Shown here: positions 1-8,326 of the stretch, one piece after another
Layout of the letters: every line of letters begins with the position of its first letter
Numbering within the stretch: position 1 is the first letter of the stretch
Assembly (NCBI RefSeq): GCF_000720485.1
Contig: NZ_JOAX01000011.1
Coordinates: 1-64,000 of the forward strand
DNA: 64,000 nucleotides
Source of the DNA: Streptomyces ochraceiscleroticus
Lineage (GTDB): Bacteria > Actinomycetota > Actinomycetes > Streptomycetales > Streptomycetaceae
Direction: 5' to 3'
Program-made: the position numbers and the translations under genes
The notes under the pieces: generated by a model
Told to the model about the DNA's origin: nothing
The model's input: the letters and a program-made list of their open reading frames with translations, nothing else
Databases searched by the model: none

Positions 1-1
1 G

Positions 2-172
2 CGGGGGGGGTGGGGTGGGGGAGGGCCCCCGGGGCGGGGATAGGGGGATAGGAGCGAGCGCCGCGCCCTGCCCCGGCCCCGCGCTCGCCCCGGCCCCGCG
101 CCCGCCCCGGCCCCAGCCCCGCGCCCGCCTCGGGCCCGATCCCGCCACCCGTCCCGCGCCCGCCCCGGCCGC
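2..172. repeat. G-run stretch followed by C-rich imperfect tandem repeats
   Basis: Positions 2-50 are runs of four to eight G separated by one to three bases, a pattern able to form a G-quadruplex. Positions 65-172 repeat a degenerate unit of about 17-18 nt built on GCGCCCGCCCCGGCCCC. No convincing gene occupies bases 1-179; the open frames crossing it are low-complexity. It lies just beyond the 3' end of the epimerase gene. Confidence 0.7.
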
Positions 173-179
173 GACCCTG

Positions 180-1064
180 CTACGCGGCAGCGATTGCCGA
201 GGCGATCGTCGGGTGGGTGAAGGTGAAGCCGTTTTCCAAGAGGCGGGTGGGGATGACTCGTTGGCTTTGGAGGATGTTGGTGGCGAGGTCGCCGAGGGCC
301 AGGCGGAGGGCCGGTGGGGGGACGGTGAGGAGGGTGGGGCGGTGGAGGGCCTTGCCCATGGCGGCCGTTGCCGCGCGGTTGGTGACCGGCTCGGGGGCCG
401 TGAGGTTCACCGGGCCCGACAGGGCCTCGTCGTCGATGAGGTGGCGCAGGGCGCGGATGTGGTCGTGGAGCGAGATGAACGACCAGTACTGGCTGCCGTC
501 GCCCAGGCGGCCGCCGAGTCCGGCCTTGAACAGCGGGAAGAGCCGGCCCCAGGCGCCGCCGGTGCGCGAGACGACCAGGCCGGTGCGCGGGAAGGTCGTA
601 CGGATACCGGCTTCGACGGCCGGGTCGGCGGCCGCCTCCCACTCGACGCAGACCTTGGCCAGGAAGTCGTCGCCGGGCGGGGCGGTTTCGTCCACGCGGC
701 GCTCGCCGGTGTCGCCGTAGTAACCGATCGCGCTGCCGCAGACGAAGGAGCGCGGCGGGGCGTCGAGGGAGGCGAGGGCCTCGGCGATCGCGGCGGTGCC
801 GAGCACCCTGCTGTCGCGGATCCGCTTCTTGTGGGCGGACGTCCAGCGCTGGTCGCCGATTCCCGCGCCCGCGAGGTGGACCACGGAGTCGCAGCCGGCG
901 AGCGACGCGGCGTCGACCGTCTGCCGTTCGGGATCCCAGGCCACTTCGTCGGCGGCGCGTGGCGTGTGCCGGACGAGGCGCAGCACCTCGTGGCCGTCCG
1001 CGCGCAGTGACCGCAGGAGCGCCGTGCCGATGAGACCGGTCGAGCCGGTGATCGCGATCCGCAT
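180..1064 (-). CDS. TIGR01777 family NAD-dependent epimerase/dehydratase-like protein
   Basis: A protein of 294 aa opening with a Rossmann dinucleotide-binding signature (MRIAITGSTGLIGTALLRSL), with later GxGIGDQRW and GYYGDTGE segments typical of the TIGR01777/SDR39U1 group. It ends with the C-terminal DUF1731-like tail (PPALRLALGDLATNILQSQR). Members are cytosolic SDR proteins without a firmly assigned substrate. I chose the ATG at 1064; an in-frame ATG at 1073 would add MGT. A CAGTAT hexamer 7 nt before the 1064 start would suit a leaderless transcript. The gene is divergent from the GNAT gene, with fewer than 50 bp between starts. Confidence 0.88.
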   Translation of the reverse strand: MRIAITGSTGLIGTALLRSLRADGHEVLRLVRHTPRAADEVAWDPERQTVDAASLAGCDSVVHLAGAGIGDQRWTSAHKKRIRDSRVLGTAAIAEALASLDAPPRSFVCGSAIGYYGDTGERRVDETAPPGDDFLAKVCVEWEAAADPAVEAGIRTTFPRTGLVVSRTGGAWGRLFPLFKAGLGGRLGDGSQYWSFISLHDHIRALRHLIDDEALSGPVNLTAPEPVTNRAATAAMGKALHRPTLLTVPPPALRLALGDLATNILQSQRVIPTRLLENGFTFTHPTIASAIAAA

Positions 1065-1111
1065 GGTTCCCATACTGCCCGTGGCGGCGCACGCGTGGCA
1101 CAGTGACCGGC

Positions 1112-1618
1112 ATGCCCGAGCCGATCGTACGTACTGCCGTGCCCGCCGACGAGGCGGCGCTGGGGGCGCTGGACCGGCGGACCTGGTCGCCGCTGCACTC
1201 CGTTCAGCCGCGCCCGGTGCCGCCGTACGACCCGTTCTTCGACGCCTGGCATGTGCCGGACGACTTCCTGGTGGCGGAGGCGGACGGCCGGACGGCCGGG
1301 TACCTGCGCCTGGTACGGCCGATTCCGCTGGCCTCCAATGCGCATGTGCGGCAGATACAGGGCCTGGCCGTGGACGGGTGGGCGCGCGGCCGCGGGGTGG
1401 CCCGCGCGCTGCTCGACGCGGCGATCGGCCGGGCGGTGGCGGAGGGCGCGGAGCGGATGACGCTGCGGGTGCTGGGGCACAACACGCCGGCCCGGCGGCT
1501 GTACGAGTCTGCGGGGTTCCGGGTGGAGGGCGTACTGCCGGGGGAGTTCCGGCTGGACGGGCAGTACGTGGACGACGTGCTGATGGGGCGGTGGCTGGAC
1601 GGGGCCACCACGGGCTGA
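1112..1618 (+). CDS. GNAT family N-acetyltransferase
   Basis: A protein of 168 aa with the GNAT fold. The acetyl-CoA binding motif is visible as LAVDGWARGRGVARALLDAA near residues 84-103, followed by the beta-bulge region LRVLGHNTPARRLYESAGF. It presumably transfers an acetyl group to an amine; the substrate cannot be read from sequence. The ATG at 1112 matches the usual N-terminus (PEPIVRTAVPAD); a GTG at 1103 is in frame. No Shine-Dalgarno sequence precedes either. The stop codon lies inside the first unit of a degenerate tandem repeat. Confidence 0.88.
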   Translation: MPEPIVRTAVPADEAALGALDRRTWSPLHSVQPRPVPPYDPFFDAWHVPDDFLVAEADGRTAGYLRLVRPIPLASNAHVRQIQGLAVDGWARGRGVARALLDAAIGRAVAEGAERMTLRVLGHNTPARRLYESAGFRVEGVLPGEFRLDGQYVDDVLMGRWLDGATTG

Positions 1619-1765
1619 GGCGCCCTGCTGCCGGACGGACCAGGGGCCGAGGGACCCTGCCGCCGCACGGAGAACGGGCTGAGGGACCCGGAGGCCGGAC
1701 GGACCGCGGTCTGAGGGACGCTGCCGCAGGACGGGGCTGGGCCGGAGGGACCCCGGCCGCCCGCC
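1615..1765. repeat. Degenerate tandem array, period 31-33 nt
   Basis: Units start at 1615, 1648, 1679, 1711 and 1743 (the last partial). Each opens with CTGAGG(GA) or CGAGGGA and continues with a CCTGCCGCC-GGACGGACC-like core. The array fills the whole gap between the GNAT stop and the 3' end of the DUF4240 gene. The units follow each other directly with no unique spacers, so it is not a CRISPR. Confidence 0.6.
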
Positions 1766-2296
1766 TTACTCGTACGACGCGCCCCGGAAGCGTTCCCACA
1801 GGGCGGGGAAGCGTTCCTCCAGGGCCCGGTCGTCCTCGAAGTCGATGACGGTGCCGAGGGGTTCGCGGGGCGCCGGGGCGATGCCGAGGTCGGGCATCAC
1901 GGTGCCGGTGAGGCGTTCGTACGCCTCGTCCGCCGCGTACCCCAGGTCCTCCGCGTCGCCGTCCTCCTCCTCGTCGAAGTCCGGGAGCAGGTCGGCCAGC
2001 CGGTCGGGGTCGTGCAGCGCGCCCTCGAAGACCTCCCGGCCCTGGCCGATCAGCCAGCAGCGGAAGTAGTCGAAGGCGTCGTCGCTCGCGCCGTCCAGCA
2101 GGATCACGGCGGCGGCCCACAAGTCCCAGGTGTAGGCGCGGTTGTAGCGCGCCTCGAAGTGCCGGGCGAAGTCGATCACGGCGTCGGGATCGAGCCGCAT
2201 CAGCCGCTCGATCAGCAGATCTGCCTGTTCCTCGGGGTCGTCCTCGGCCGCCTCGCGGGAGTCGTCGATCAGCTCCCAGAACTCCGTCTCGTCCAT
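1766..2296 (-). CDS. DUF4240 domain-containing protein
   Basis: An acidic cytosolic protein of 176 aa beginning MDETEFWELIDDSREAA, the characteristic opening of DUF4240. It has aromatic-rich segments (YNRAYTWDLWAAAVIL, AFDYFRCWLIGQG) and a C-terminal WERFRGASYE. No catalytic residues are apparent and the family has no established function. The ATG at 2296 sits immediately before the conserved start; an in-frame upstream ATG at 2311 is less likely. It is divergent from the SDR gene. Confidence 0.8.
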   Translation of the reverse strand: MDETEFWELIDDSREAAEDDPEEQADLLIERLMRLDPDAVIDFARHFEARYNRAYTWDLWAAAVILLDGASDDAFDYFRCWLIGQGREVFEGALHDPDRLADLLPDFDEEEDGDAEDLGYAADEAYERLTGTVMPDLGIAPAPREPLGTVIDFEDDRALEERFPALWERFRGASYE

Positions 2297-2428
2297 CACA
2301 GGGTCCAGCATCCAGCTTGCCGCCCGGCCGCGCACGCGGAGCGCGGGCATCCGTCCGGGTCGTTACCGACACGGAATTCACCGGAAAAGCGGACAGGAGG
2401 TGACGGGTTTGGGTGCGAGGGTCGCGGT

Positions 2429-3388
2429 ATGGAGAGCGAAATGCGGAACGGGACGGACAACGACGGGCAGGAAGGGCGACCGCTGACGGGGAAGGTGGCG
2501 CTCGTCGCCGGGGCCACGCGGGGCGCGGGGCGGGCGATGGCGGTCGAGCTGGGCCGGGCCGGCGCGGTCGTCTATGTCACGGGACGGACGACGCGGGACC
2601 ACGTCAGCGAGGTCGGCCGGGCGACCGAGACGATCGAGGGAACGGCGGAGCGGGTGACCGCAGCAGGAGGCACCGGGATCGCGGTACGGGTCGATCATCT
2701 GGAGCCGGCGCATGTACGCGCGCTGGTGGAGCGGATCGAGCGGGACCACGGGCGGCTGGACGTGCTGGTCAACGACCTGTGGGGCGGTGACCGGCACGTC
2801 GAGTGGGACAAGAAGGCGTGGGAGCACGACCTCGGCAAGGGGCTGCGGGTGCTGCGGCTGGGCGTCGAGAGCCACCTGATCACCAGCCGGTACGCGCTGC
2901 CGCTGCTGATCCGGCGGCGCGGCGGGCTGGTCGTGGAGGTGACGGACGGCACGGCCGAGTCCAACCGCGAGTACCGCAAGCCGCTCTACTACGACCTCGC
3001 CAAGAGCGCGCCGATCCGGATCGCGCGGGACCTGGGGGAGGAGCTGGCGGAGTACGGCTGTACGGCGGTCTGCCTCACGCCGGGGTGGCTGCGCTCGGAG
3101 GCGATGCTCGACACGTACTTCAAGGTGACGGAGGAGAACTGGCGGGACGGCTGTGCGCAGAACCCGCACTTCGCGATCTCCGAGACGCCGGTGTTCGTGG
3201 GGCGCGCACTGGCGGCGCTGGCCACCGATCCGGACGTGGCGCGGTGGAACGGACAGTCGCTGTCCAGCGGCGGGCTGGCGAAGGCGTACGGCTTCACGGA
3301 CGCGGACGGCTCGGCACCGGACGCCTGGCGGTACATCGAAGAGGTCGAGCGGGCGGGGAAGCCGGCGGATGTGACGGGATACCGGTGA
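2429..3388 (+). CDS. SDR family NAD(P)-dependent oxidoreductase
   Basis: A protein of 319 aa. The classical SDR cofactor motif appears as GATRGAGRAMA near residues 26-36, and YYDLAKS supplies the catalytic Tyr-x3-Lys. In this subgroup VNDLWGG replaces the usual NNAG. It probably reduces or oxidises a carbonyl/alcohol with NAD(P)H. The best Shine-Dalgarno (AGGAGG, 2396-2401) is about 28 nt before the ATG at 2429, with no in-frame start nearer to it; an alternative ATG is at 2441. It converges on a WYL-type regulator gene 16 bp away. Confidence 0.85.
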   Translation: MESEMRNGTDNDGQEGRPLTGKVALVAGATRGAGRAMAVELGRAGAVVYVTGRTTRDHVSEVGRATETIEGTAERVTAAGGTGIAVRVDHLEPAHVRALVERIERDHGRLDVLVNDLWGGDRHVEWDKKAWEHDLGKGLRVLRLGVESHLITSRYALPLLIRRRGGLVVEVTDGTAESNREYRKPLYYDLAKSAPIRIARDLGEELAEYGCTAVCLTPGWLRSEAMLDTYFKVTEENWRDGCAQNPHFAISETPVFVGRALAALATDPDVARWNGQSLSSGGLAKAYGFTDADGSAPDAWRYIEEVERAGKPADVTGYR

Positions 3389-3404
3389 CCCGGCGGCGGC
3401 GCGG

Positions 3405-4400
3405 CTACTCGTACAACCCGTGCGTGCGCCGTGCCGCCTCCGCGAACCGTTCGCGCAGCTCCGGCGGCCCGAGCAGCTCCGCCTCCGGGCCGAGTCCGAG
3501 CAGCTGGCCGTAGGCGACGTCGAGGGCCTCGACGGCGAGGGTGACGGTGATCCGCCCCTGGTCGTCGGGGGCCCCGGCGGCCGCCATGGCCTCCGCGGCC
3601 GCCGTACGGTCCGTCACATGCGGGAGCCGTCGCGCGCCCGCGGGCGTGAGCCGTACGGTCACCTCCTCGCGCAGGATCGAGCGGGCGAACTGGGCGGCAC
3701 GCTCCTCCCAGAAGGCGGGCAGGTCGAAGTCCGGGTCGCGGATGAAGCGGTCCTCGCCGGCGGCGACGGCGGTGAAGCGCTCCACGCGGTAGACCCGGAA
3801 GCCGCCGTGCTCCTCCCCGTCGGTGTCGCGCGCGCCCTCCGCGCGGGCCGCGAGATACCAGACCCCCGCCTTGAGCACGAGCCCGTACGGCGCGAGTTCG
3901 CGTTCGACCTCGGTGTCCTTGCGGCGGTAGCGGGCCGTGATCCAGCGGTCGTCCCATACGGCATCCGCGATGGCCGGGAGCAGGGGCGGAGTCTCCGGTG
4001 CCTGATACCACCCGGGCGCGTCCAGATGAAAGCGCTGCGCGGCGCCCGTCGCGGCGTCGCGCAGCTCGGGGAGGAGGGCCGCGGAGACCTTGAGGCGGGC
4101 GGCGGAGGCGGCGTCGGCCAGGCCCAGCTCGCGCAGCGCCGAGGGGACGCCGGAGAGGAAGAGGGCCTCGGCCTCGCTGCGGCCGAGGCCGGTGAGGCGG
4201 GTGCGGTATCCGCCGATGAGGCGGTAGCCGCCGGTCCGGCCGCGGTCCGCGTAGACGGGGATGCCGGCCTCGGACAGGGAGAGGACGTCCCGGGCGACCG
4301 TGCGCTCGGAGACCTCCAGCTCGCGCGCCAGCTCGGCCCCCGTCATCGAGGGCCGGGACTGGAGCAGCAGCACCATCTTGATCAGCCGGGCAGCACGCAT
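3405..4400 (-). CDS. YafY/WYL family transcriptional regulator (HTH_11 + WYL)
   Basis: A protein of 331 aa. Residues 1-60 form a DeoR-like winged HTH (RLIKMVLLLQSRPSMTGAEL, SERTVARDVLSL). The central part carries the WYL ligand-sensing domain (ITARYRRKDTEVERELAPYG, LKAGVWYLAAR), and a WCX-like C-terminus follows. WYL domains are thought to sense nucleic acid or nucleotide-type ligands. It is convergent with the SDR gene, a pairing common for YafY regulators. The target is unknown; autoregulation is plausible. Confidence 0.87.
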   Translation of the reverse strand: MRAARLIKMVLLLQSRPSMTGAELARELEVSERTVARDVLSLSEAGIPVYADRGRTGGYRLIGGYRTRLTGLGRSEAEALFLSGVPSALRELGLADAASAARLKVSAALLPELRDAATGAAQRFHLDAPGWYQAPETPPLLPAIADAVWDDRWITARYRRKDTEVERELAPYGLVLKAGVWYLAARAEGARDTDGEEHGGFRVYRVERFTAVAAGEDRFIRDPDFDLPAFWEERAAQFARSILREEVTVRLTPAGARRLPHVTDRTAAAEAMAAAGAPDDQGRITVTLAVEALDVAYGQLLGLGPEAELLGPPELRERFAEAARRTHGLYE

Positions 4401-4445
4401 GCGTTCATGATGCCGCCCGGCACTGACAACGAGGTGGCGAAAGGT

Positions 4446-4490
4446 TCCCGTGCGGAGGTCCGGGCGCGGGTGGATTGCCTCCGCACGGGA
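4446..4490 (-). terminator. Stem-loop downstream of aceE
   Basis: A perfect 13-bp inverted repeat (TCCCGTGCGGAGG / CCTCCGCACGGGA) encloses a 19-nt loop in the 228-bp gap between aceE and the WYL gene. A second hairpin (GCGTACGGG / CCCGTACGC, 4499-4523) lies just before it in the direction of aceE transcription. Both are good candidates for terminating aceE mRNA; neither has a U-tract. Confidence 0.55.
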
Positions 4491-4592
4491 GTGGTGGGGC
4501 GTACGGGCACGCGGCCCGTACGCGGGAGGGGTGGCGCCGGGGCTCCCTCACGGCCCCGACGCCCACCGGAGCGCTACGGCCCCGATGTTGCT

Positions 4593-4642
4593 TCAGGCAC
4601 GGCCCGCAAGCCGTACGTCAGGCACGGCTCACAGGCCGTACT
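4593..4642 (-). repeat. Two adjacent 25-nt copies of the aceE 3' end
   Basis: Copy 4618-4642 contains the last codons and the TGA of aceE. Copy 4593-4617 follows directly and matches it at 21 of 25 positions, with the stop codon altered to CGG. It looks like a small tandem duplication of the gene terminus. Confidence 0.6.
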
Positions 4643-7316
4643 TCTCGGCGGCCTCCTTGACCGTCTCCGCCTTGACCTCGCCGCGCCGGGAGAGCGCCGC
4701 GAGGACCTGGACGACGACGGACTGCGGGTCGACGCCGAAGTGGCGGCGGGCGGCCTCACGGGTGTCGGAGAGGCCGAAGCCGTCGGTGCCGATGGAGACC
4801 CAGTCCTGCTCGACCCAGGGGGCGATCTGGTCGGGCACGGCCCGCATCCAGTCGCTGACCGCGACGACCGGGCCCTCGGCACCGGCCAGCGCACGGGTCA
4901 CGTAGGGAACGCGCTCCTCGCCCTTCAGGCGTGCGGTGTCGCACTCCAGCGCGTCGCGGCGCAGCTCGCCCCAGGAGGTGGCGGACCACACGTCGGCGGC
5001 CACGTCCCACTCCTCGGCGAGGATCCGCTGCGCCTCCAGGGCCCAGTGGATCGCGGTGCCGGAGGCCAGGAGCTGGGTGCGCGGGGCCTTGTCGGTCGCG
5101 CCCTCGGCCTCCTTGAAGCGGTACAGGCCCTTGACGATGCCCTCTTCGACGCCCTCCGGCATGGCCGGCTGCTGCTTGGGCTCGTTGTAGACGGTGAGGT
5201 AGTAGAAGACGTTCGAGTCTTCGCCGGGGGCGGTCTCGCCGTACATCCGGCGCAGACCGTCCTTGACGATCACCGCGATCTCGTACGCGAAGGCCGGGTC
5301 GTAGTTGAGCGACGCCGGGTTCGTGGACGCGGTCAGGTGCGAGTGGCCGTCGGCGTGCTGGAGGCCCTCACCGGTCAGCGTCGTACGGCCGGCGGTGGCA
5401 CCCACGATGAAGCCCTTGCCGAGCTGGTCGGCGAGCTGCCACATCTGGTCGGCGGTGCGCTGCCAGCCGAACATCGAGTAGAAGATGTAGAACGGGATCA
5501 TCGGCTCGCCGTGCGTCGCGTACGACGTCGCGGCGGCGATGAAGTCGGCCATCGCGCCGGCCTCGGTGATCCCCTCGTTGAGGATCTGGCCGTCGGTGGC
5601 CTCCTTGTAGTACATCAGCTGGTCGCGGTCGACCGGCTCGTACGTCTGGCCCTTGGGCGAGTAGATGCCGGCCGACGGGAAGAGCGACTCCATGCCGAAG
5701 GTACGGGCCTCGTCCGGGACGATCGGCACCCAGCGCTTGCCGGTCTGCTTGTCCCGCATCAGGTCCTTGACCAGCCGGACGAAGGCCATCGTGGTGGCCA
5801 TCTCCTGCTTGCCGGAGCCCTTGTACAGCGCCTTGAAGGCACGCTCCTCGGGCTGCGGCAGCGCGGCGGAGGCGTGCAGGCGGCGGGCCGGGGCCGGACC
5901 GCCGAGCGCCGCACGGCGCTCCTGGAGGTAGCGGACCTCGGGGGAGTCGGCGCCGGGGTGGCCGTACGGTACGAGCTCCTCGTCGAGCTTGGAGTCCGGA
6001 ATCGGCAGGTCGAGCAGGTCCCGCATGGTGCGGAACTCCTTGCCCGAGAGCTTCTTCATCTGGTGGTTGGCGTTCTTGGACTCGAAGCCCGGGCCGAGGG
6101 TGTAGCCCTTGACGGTCTGCGCGAGGATAACGGTCGGCGCGCCCTTGAACTCGACGGCCGCCTTGTACGCCGCGTACACCTTGCGGGCCTCGTGGCCACC
6201 GCGGGCGGTGTGGAAGCACTCGGCGATCTTCGCGTCGGTCAGCAGCTTCGCCAGCTCGACGAGGGCCGGCTCGGCGCCGAAGAAGTGATCGCGGATGTAG
6301 GCGACGTCGCGGGTGGCGTACGTCTGGAACTGCGCGTCCGGCACCTGGCGCAGCCGGCGGACCAGCGCGCCCGTGGTGTCGAGCTGGAAGAGCTCGTCCC
6401 AGGCGGAGCCCCACAGGGATTTGACGACGTTCCAGCCGGCGGCGCGGAACTGCGCCTCCAGCTCCTGAACGATCTTGAAGTTGGCGCGCACCGGACCGTC
6501 GAGGCGCTGCAGGTTGCAGTTGATGACGAAGGTCAGGTTGTCCAGGCCCTCACGGCCGGCCAGCGCGAGGGCGGCGGTCGACTCGGGCTCGTCCATCTCG
6601 CCGTCGCCCAGGAAGGCCCAGACGTGCGAGTTGGCGGTGTCCTTGATGCCGCGGCCCTGGAGGTAGCGGTTGAAGCGGGCCTGGTAGATCGCCGACAGCG
6701 GGCCGAGGCCCATGGAAACGGTCGGGAACTCCCAGAGCCAGGGCAGGCGCCGCGGGTGCGGGTAGGACGGGAGGCCGTTGCCGCCGGCCTCCTGGCGGAA
6801 GTTGTCGAGCTGCTGCTCGTCGAGGCGTCCGTCGAGGAAGGCGCGGGCGTAGATGCCGGGCGAGGCGTGGCCCTGGATGTAGAGCTGGTCGCCGGAGCCG
6901 TCGCCTTCCTTGCCGCGGAAGAAGTGGTTGAAGCCGGTCTCGTACAGCCAGGCCGCGGACGCGAAGGTCGCGATGTGGCCGCCGACGCCGAACCGCGAGC
7001 CGCGGGTCACCATGGCGGCGGCGTTCCAGCGGTTCCAGGCGGTGATCCGGGCTTCCATCGCCTCGTCACCGGGGAAGTCCGGCTCGTCGGCGGTGGGGAT
7101 GGTGTTGACGTAGTCGCTCTCCAGGAGCGGGGGGAGCGCGCTGCCTTCGTTGCGCGCGGTGTGCTCCAGGGCGCGGCGCATGAGGTAGTCCGCGCGCTGC
7201 GGGCCCGCTGCCTTGGTGACGGCGTCGACGGACTCGCGCCACTCGGCCGTCTCCTGCGGATCCCTGTCCGGGAGCTGGTCGAGCTGGCTGTACGGAGAAC
7301 GTACGGGATCGGGCAT
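4629..7316 (-). CDS. aceE: Pyruvate dehydrogenase E1 component, homodimeric type
   Basis: A protein of 895 aa, the usual length for single-chain AceE. It performs thiamine diphosphate-dependent decarboxylation of pyruvate and reductive acetylation of E2 lipoyl groups. The ThDP motif runs from GDGE (237-240) to the NCN at 266-268, and signature stretches such as [20 protein letters not shown] (112-131) are intact. The ATG at 7316 follows a GAAAGGGG ribosome binding site. A GntR/FCD regulator gene lies 240 bp upstream on the same strand with a perfect palindrome between them. The E2 and E3 genes lie beyond the regulator, so the locus encodes a complete E1-E2-E3 set. Confidence 0.96.
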   Translation of the reverse strand: MPDPVRSPYSQLDQLPDRDPQETAEWRESVDAVTKAAGPQRADYLMRRALEHTARNEGSALPPLLESDYVNTIPTADEPDFPGDEAMEARITAWNRWNAAAMVTRGSRFGVGGHIATFASAAWLYETGFNHFFRGKEGDGSGDQLYIQGHASPGIYARAFLDGRLDEQQLDNFRQEAGGNGLPSYPHPRRLPWLWEFPTVSMGLGPLSAIYQARFNRYLQGRGIKDTANSHVWAFLGDGEMDEPESTAALALAGREGLDNLTFVINCNLQRLDGPVRANFKIVQELEAQFRAAGWNVVKSLWGSAWDELFQLDTTGALVRRLRQVPDAQFQTYATRDVAYIRDHFFGAEPALVELAKLLTDAKIAECFHTARGGHEARKVYAAYKAAVEFKGAPTVILAQTVKGYTLGPGFESKNANHQMKKLSGKEFRTMRDLLDLPIPDSKLDEELVPYGHPGADSPEVRYLQERRAALGGPAPARRLHASAALPQPEERAFKALYKGSGKQEMATTMAFVRLVKDLMRDKQTGKRWVPIVPDEARTFGMESLFPSAGIYSPKGQTYEPVDRDQLMYYKEATDGQILNEGITEAGAMADFIAAATSYATHGEPMIPFYIFYSMFGWQRTADQMWQLADQLGKGFIVGATAGRTTLTGEGLQHADGHSHLTASTNPASLNYDPAFAYEIAVIVKDGLRRMYGETAPGEDSNVFYYLTVYNEPKQQPAMPEGVEEGIVKGLYRFKEAEGATDKAPRTQLLASGTAIHWALEAQRILAEEWDVAADVWSATSWGELRRDALECDTARLKGEERVPYVTRALAGAEGPVVAVSDWMRAVPDQIAPWVEQDWVSIGTDGFGLSDTREAARRHFGVDPQSVVVQVLAALSRRGEVKAETVKEAAEKYGL

Positions 7317-7404
7317 GGGTGGCCCCTTTCCGGACGGAGGGAGGGAGGTGCGAGGTTTTGCTGGCAGGCAGGGTGTCGCGCCCCGAGGGAGGACGATACG
7401 CCCC

Positions 7405-7421
7405 TGATCGATGATCGATCA
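7405..7421. promoter_or_regulatory. Perfect 17-nt palindrome upstream of aceE, candidate GntR operator
   Basis: TGATCGATGATCGATCA is a perfect dyad of two 8-nt arms around one central base, 88-105 bp upstream of the aceE start. The neighbouring gntR gene encodes an FCD-family repressor, a class that binds short palindromes at nearby promoters. Assignment to this regulator is inference; the same arms were not noticed before gntR or sucB. Confidence 0.5.
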
Positions 7422-7556
7422 ACGCTTCCGGGCGGAATAACCGCAGGTCGGCACGGGGTGTCGTGTTTTTGGGCACCGCGTGCCAGCCTCAAATGAGCCC
7501 CCGGAGGCTCACTCCGCTAAGGCCCGCCGACCTCCGTCAAGATCCTCCCGGACTCC

Positions 7557-8180
7557 TCAGACCCGAGGTGCGCAGCTCAGGACGTGTGCCTTGAGGATTT
7601 CGCCGATCTTCGGGTCGCGCCGCCGGAACGCGTCGACCAGGTCCTGGTGGTCCTGGGCGTGCGAGCGGGGGTCGGGCGAGAACCAGCGGATCGACAGCGT
7701 CGTCCACACCTCCACGCCCAGCGACTCCCAGGTGTGCAGCAGGACGTCGTTCCGCGCTGCCCGGATGATCTCGCGGTGGAAGGCCACCGTGTGCCGTACC
7801 TGCGCCTCGCCGTCCCCCGCGGCGTCGGCCGTGGTGAGCGCCGCGACCTCGCGCTCCAGGGCCGCGGTGTCGTCCGCCAGCCGCCCGGCCGCCAGCTCCG
7901 CCGCGACCTGCTCCAGGCCCGCCCGGACCGGATAGCTCTCCTTCAGGTCGGCCGCGGTCAGATTCCGTACGCGTACGCCCTTGTTCGGTGCCGACTCGAT
8001 CAGCCGCAGGCTCTCCAACTCGCGCAGCGCCTCGCGCACGGGCGTCTGGCTGACCTCCAGCTCCACCGCGATACGCCGCTCGACGATCCGCTCGCCCGGC
8101 TGCCAGCGGCCGCTGACGATCCCCTCGAGGATGTGCTCGCGGATCTGCTCGCGCAGCGAATGGACGACGGGTGGGGTCAT
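7557..8180 (-). CDS. GntR family transcriptional regulator (FadR/FCD subfamily)
   Basis: A protein of 207 aa. The N-terminal winged HTH spans about residues 5-72, with the GntR signature GERIVERRIAVELEVSQTPV followed by REALRELESLRLI. The helical FCD domain follows, with metal/ligand-binding type residues (EVAALTTADA, HTVAFHREIIRAA). FCD regulators generally respond to organic acids. Located between sucB and aceE and transcribed with them, it is a good candidate regulator of pyruvate dehydrogenase, though this is positional inference. The ATG at 8180 was preferred over an upstream start at 8231, which adds an Arg/Pro-rich tail. Confidence 0.87.
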   Translation of the reverse strand: MTPPVVHSLREQIREHILEGIVSGRWQPGERIVERRIAVELEVSQTPVREALRELESLRLIESAPNKGVRVRNLTAADLKESYPVRAGLEQVAAELAAGRLADDTAALEREVAALTTADAAGDGEAQVRHTVAFHREIIRAARNDVLLHTWESLGVEVWTTLSIRWFSPDPRSHAQDHQDLVDAFRRRDPKIGEILKAHVLSCAPRV

Positions 8181-8258
8181 GCGGGTGCTCCTTAGCGGCG
8201 GACGGGCCGGCGCACGGGACGGGCAGGCCAACGGTTCATTATCTGCGGGGACGCAACG

Positions 8259-8296
8259 GGGGACGGCCCCGGTTCGTACGAACCGGGGCCGTCCCC
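8259..8296 (-). terminator. Perfect 38-nt palindrome, sucB terminator
   Basis: Both halves are exact complements centred on GTAC at about 8277-8278, giving a GC-rich hairpin 30 bp beyond the sucB stop. It also separates sucB from gntR. There is no U-tract, as is usual for Streptomyces terminators. A protein-binding role cannot be excluded because the dyad is perfect. Confidence 0.65.
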
Positions 8297-8326
8297 TTCG
8301 TCACACCTGCTGAGGGCCGGTCGGGA

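Noticed and set aside
1615..1765. CRISPR array
   Set aside because: Repeat units are contiguous and degenerate, with no unique spacers and no cas genes nearby.
3420..7496. Very long plus-strand open frame antisense to the WYL and aceE genes
   Set aside because: Its protein is low-complexity Gly/Arg/Val sequence, and the opposite strand encodes intact conserved proteins. High GC makes long antisense frames expected.
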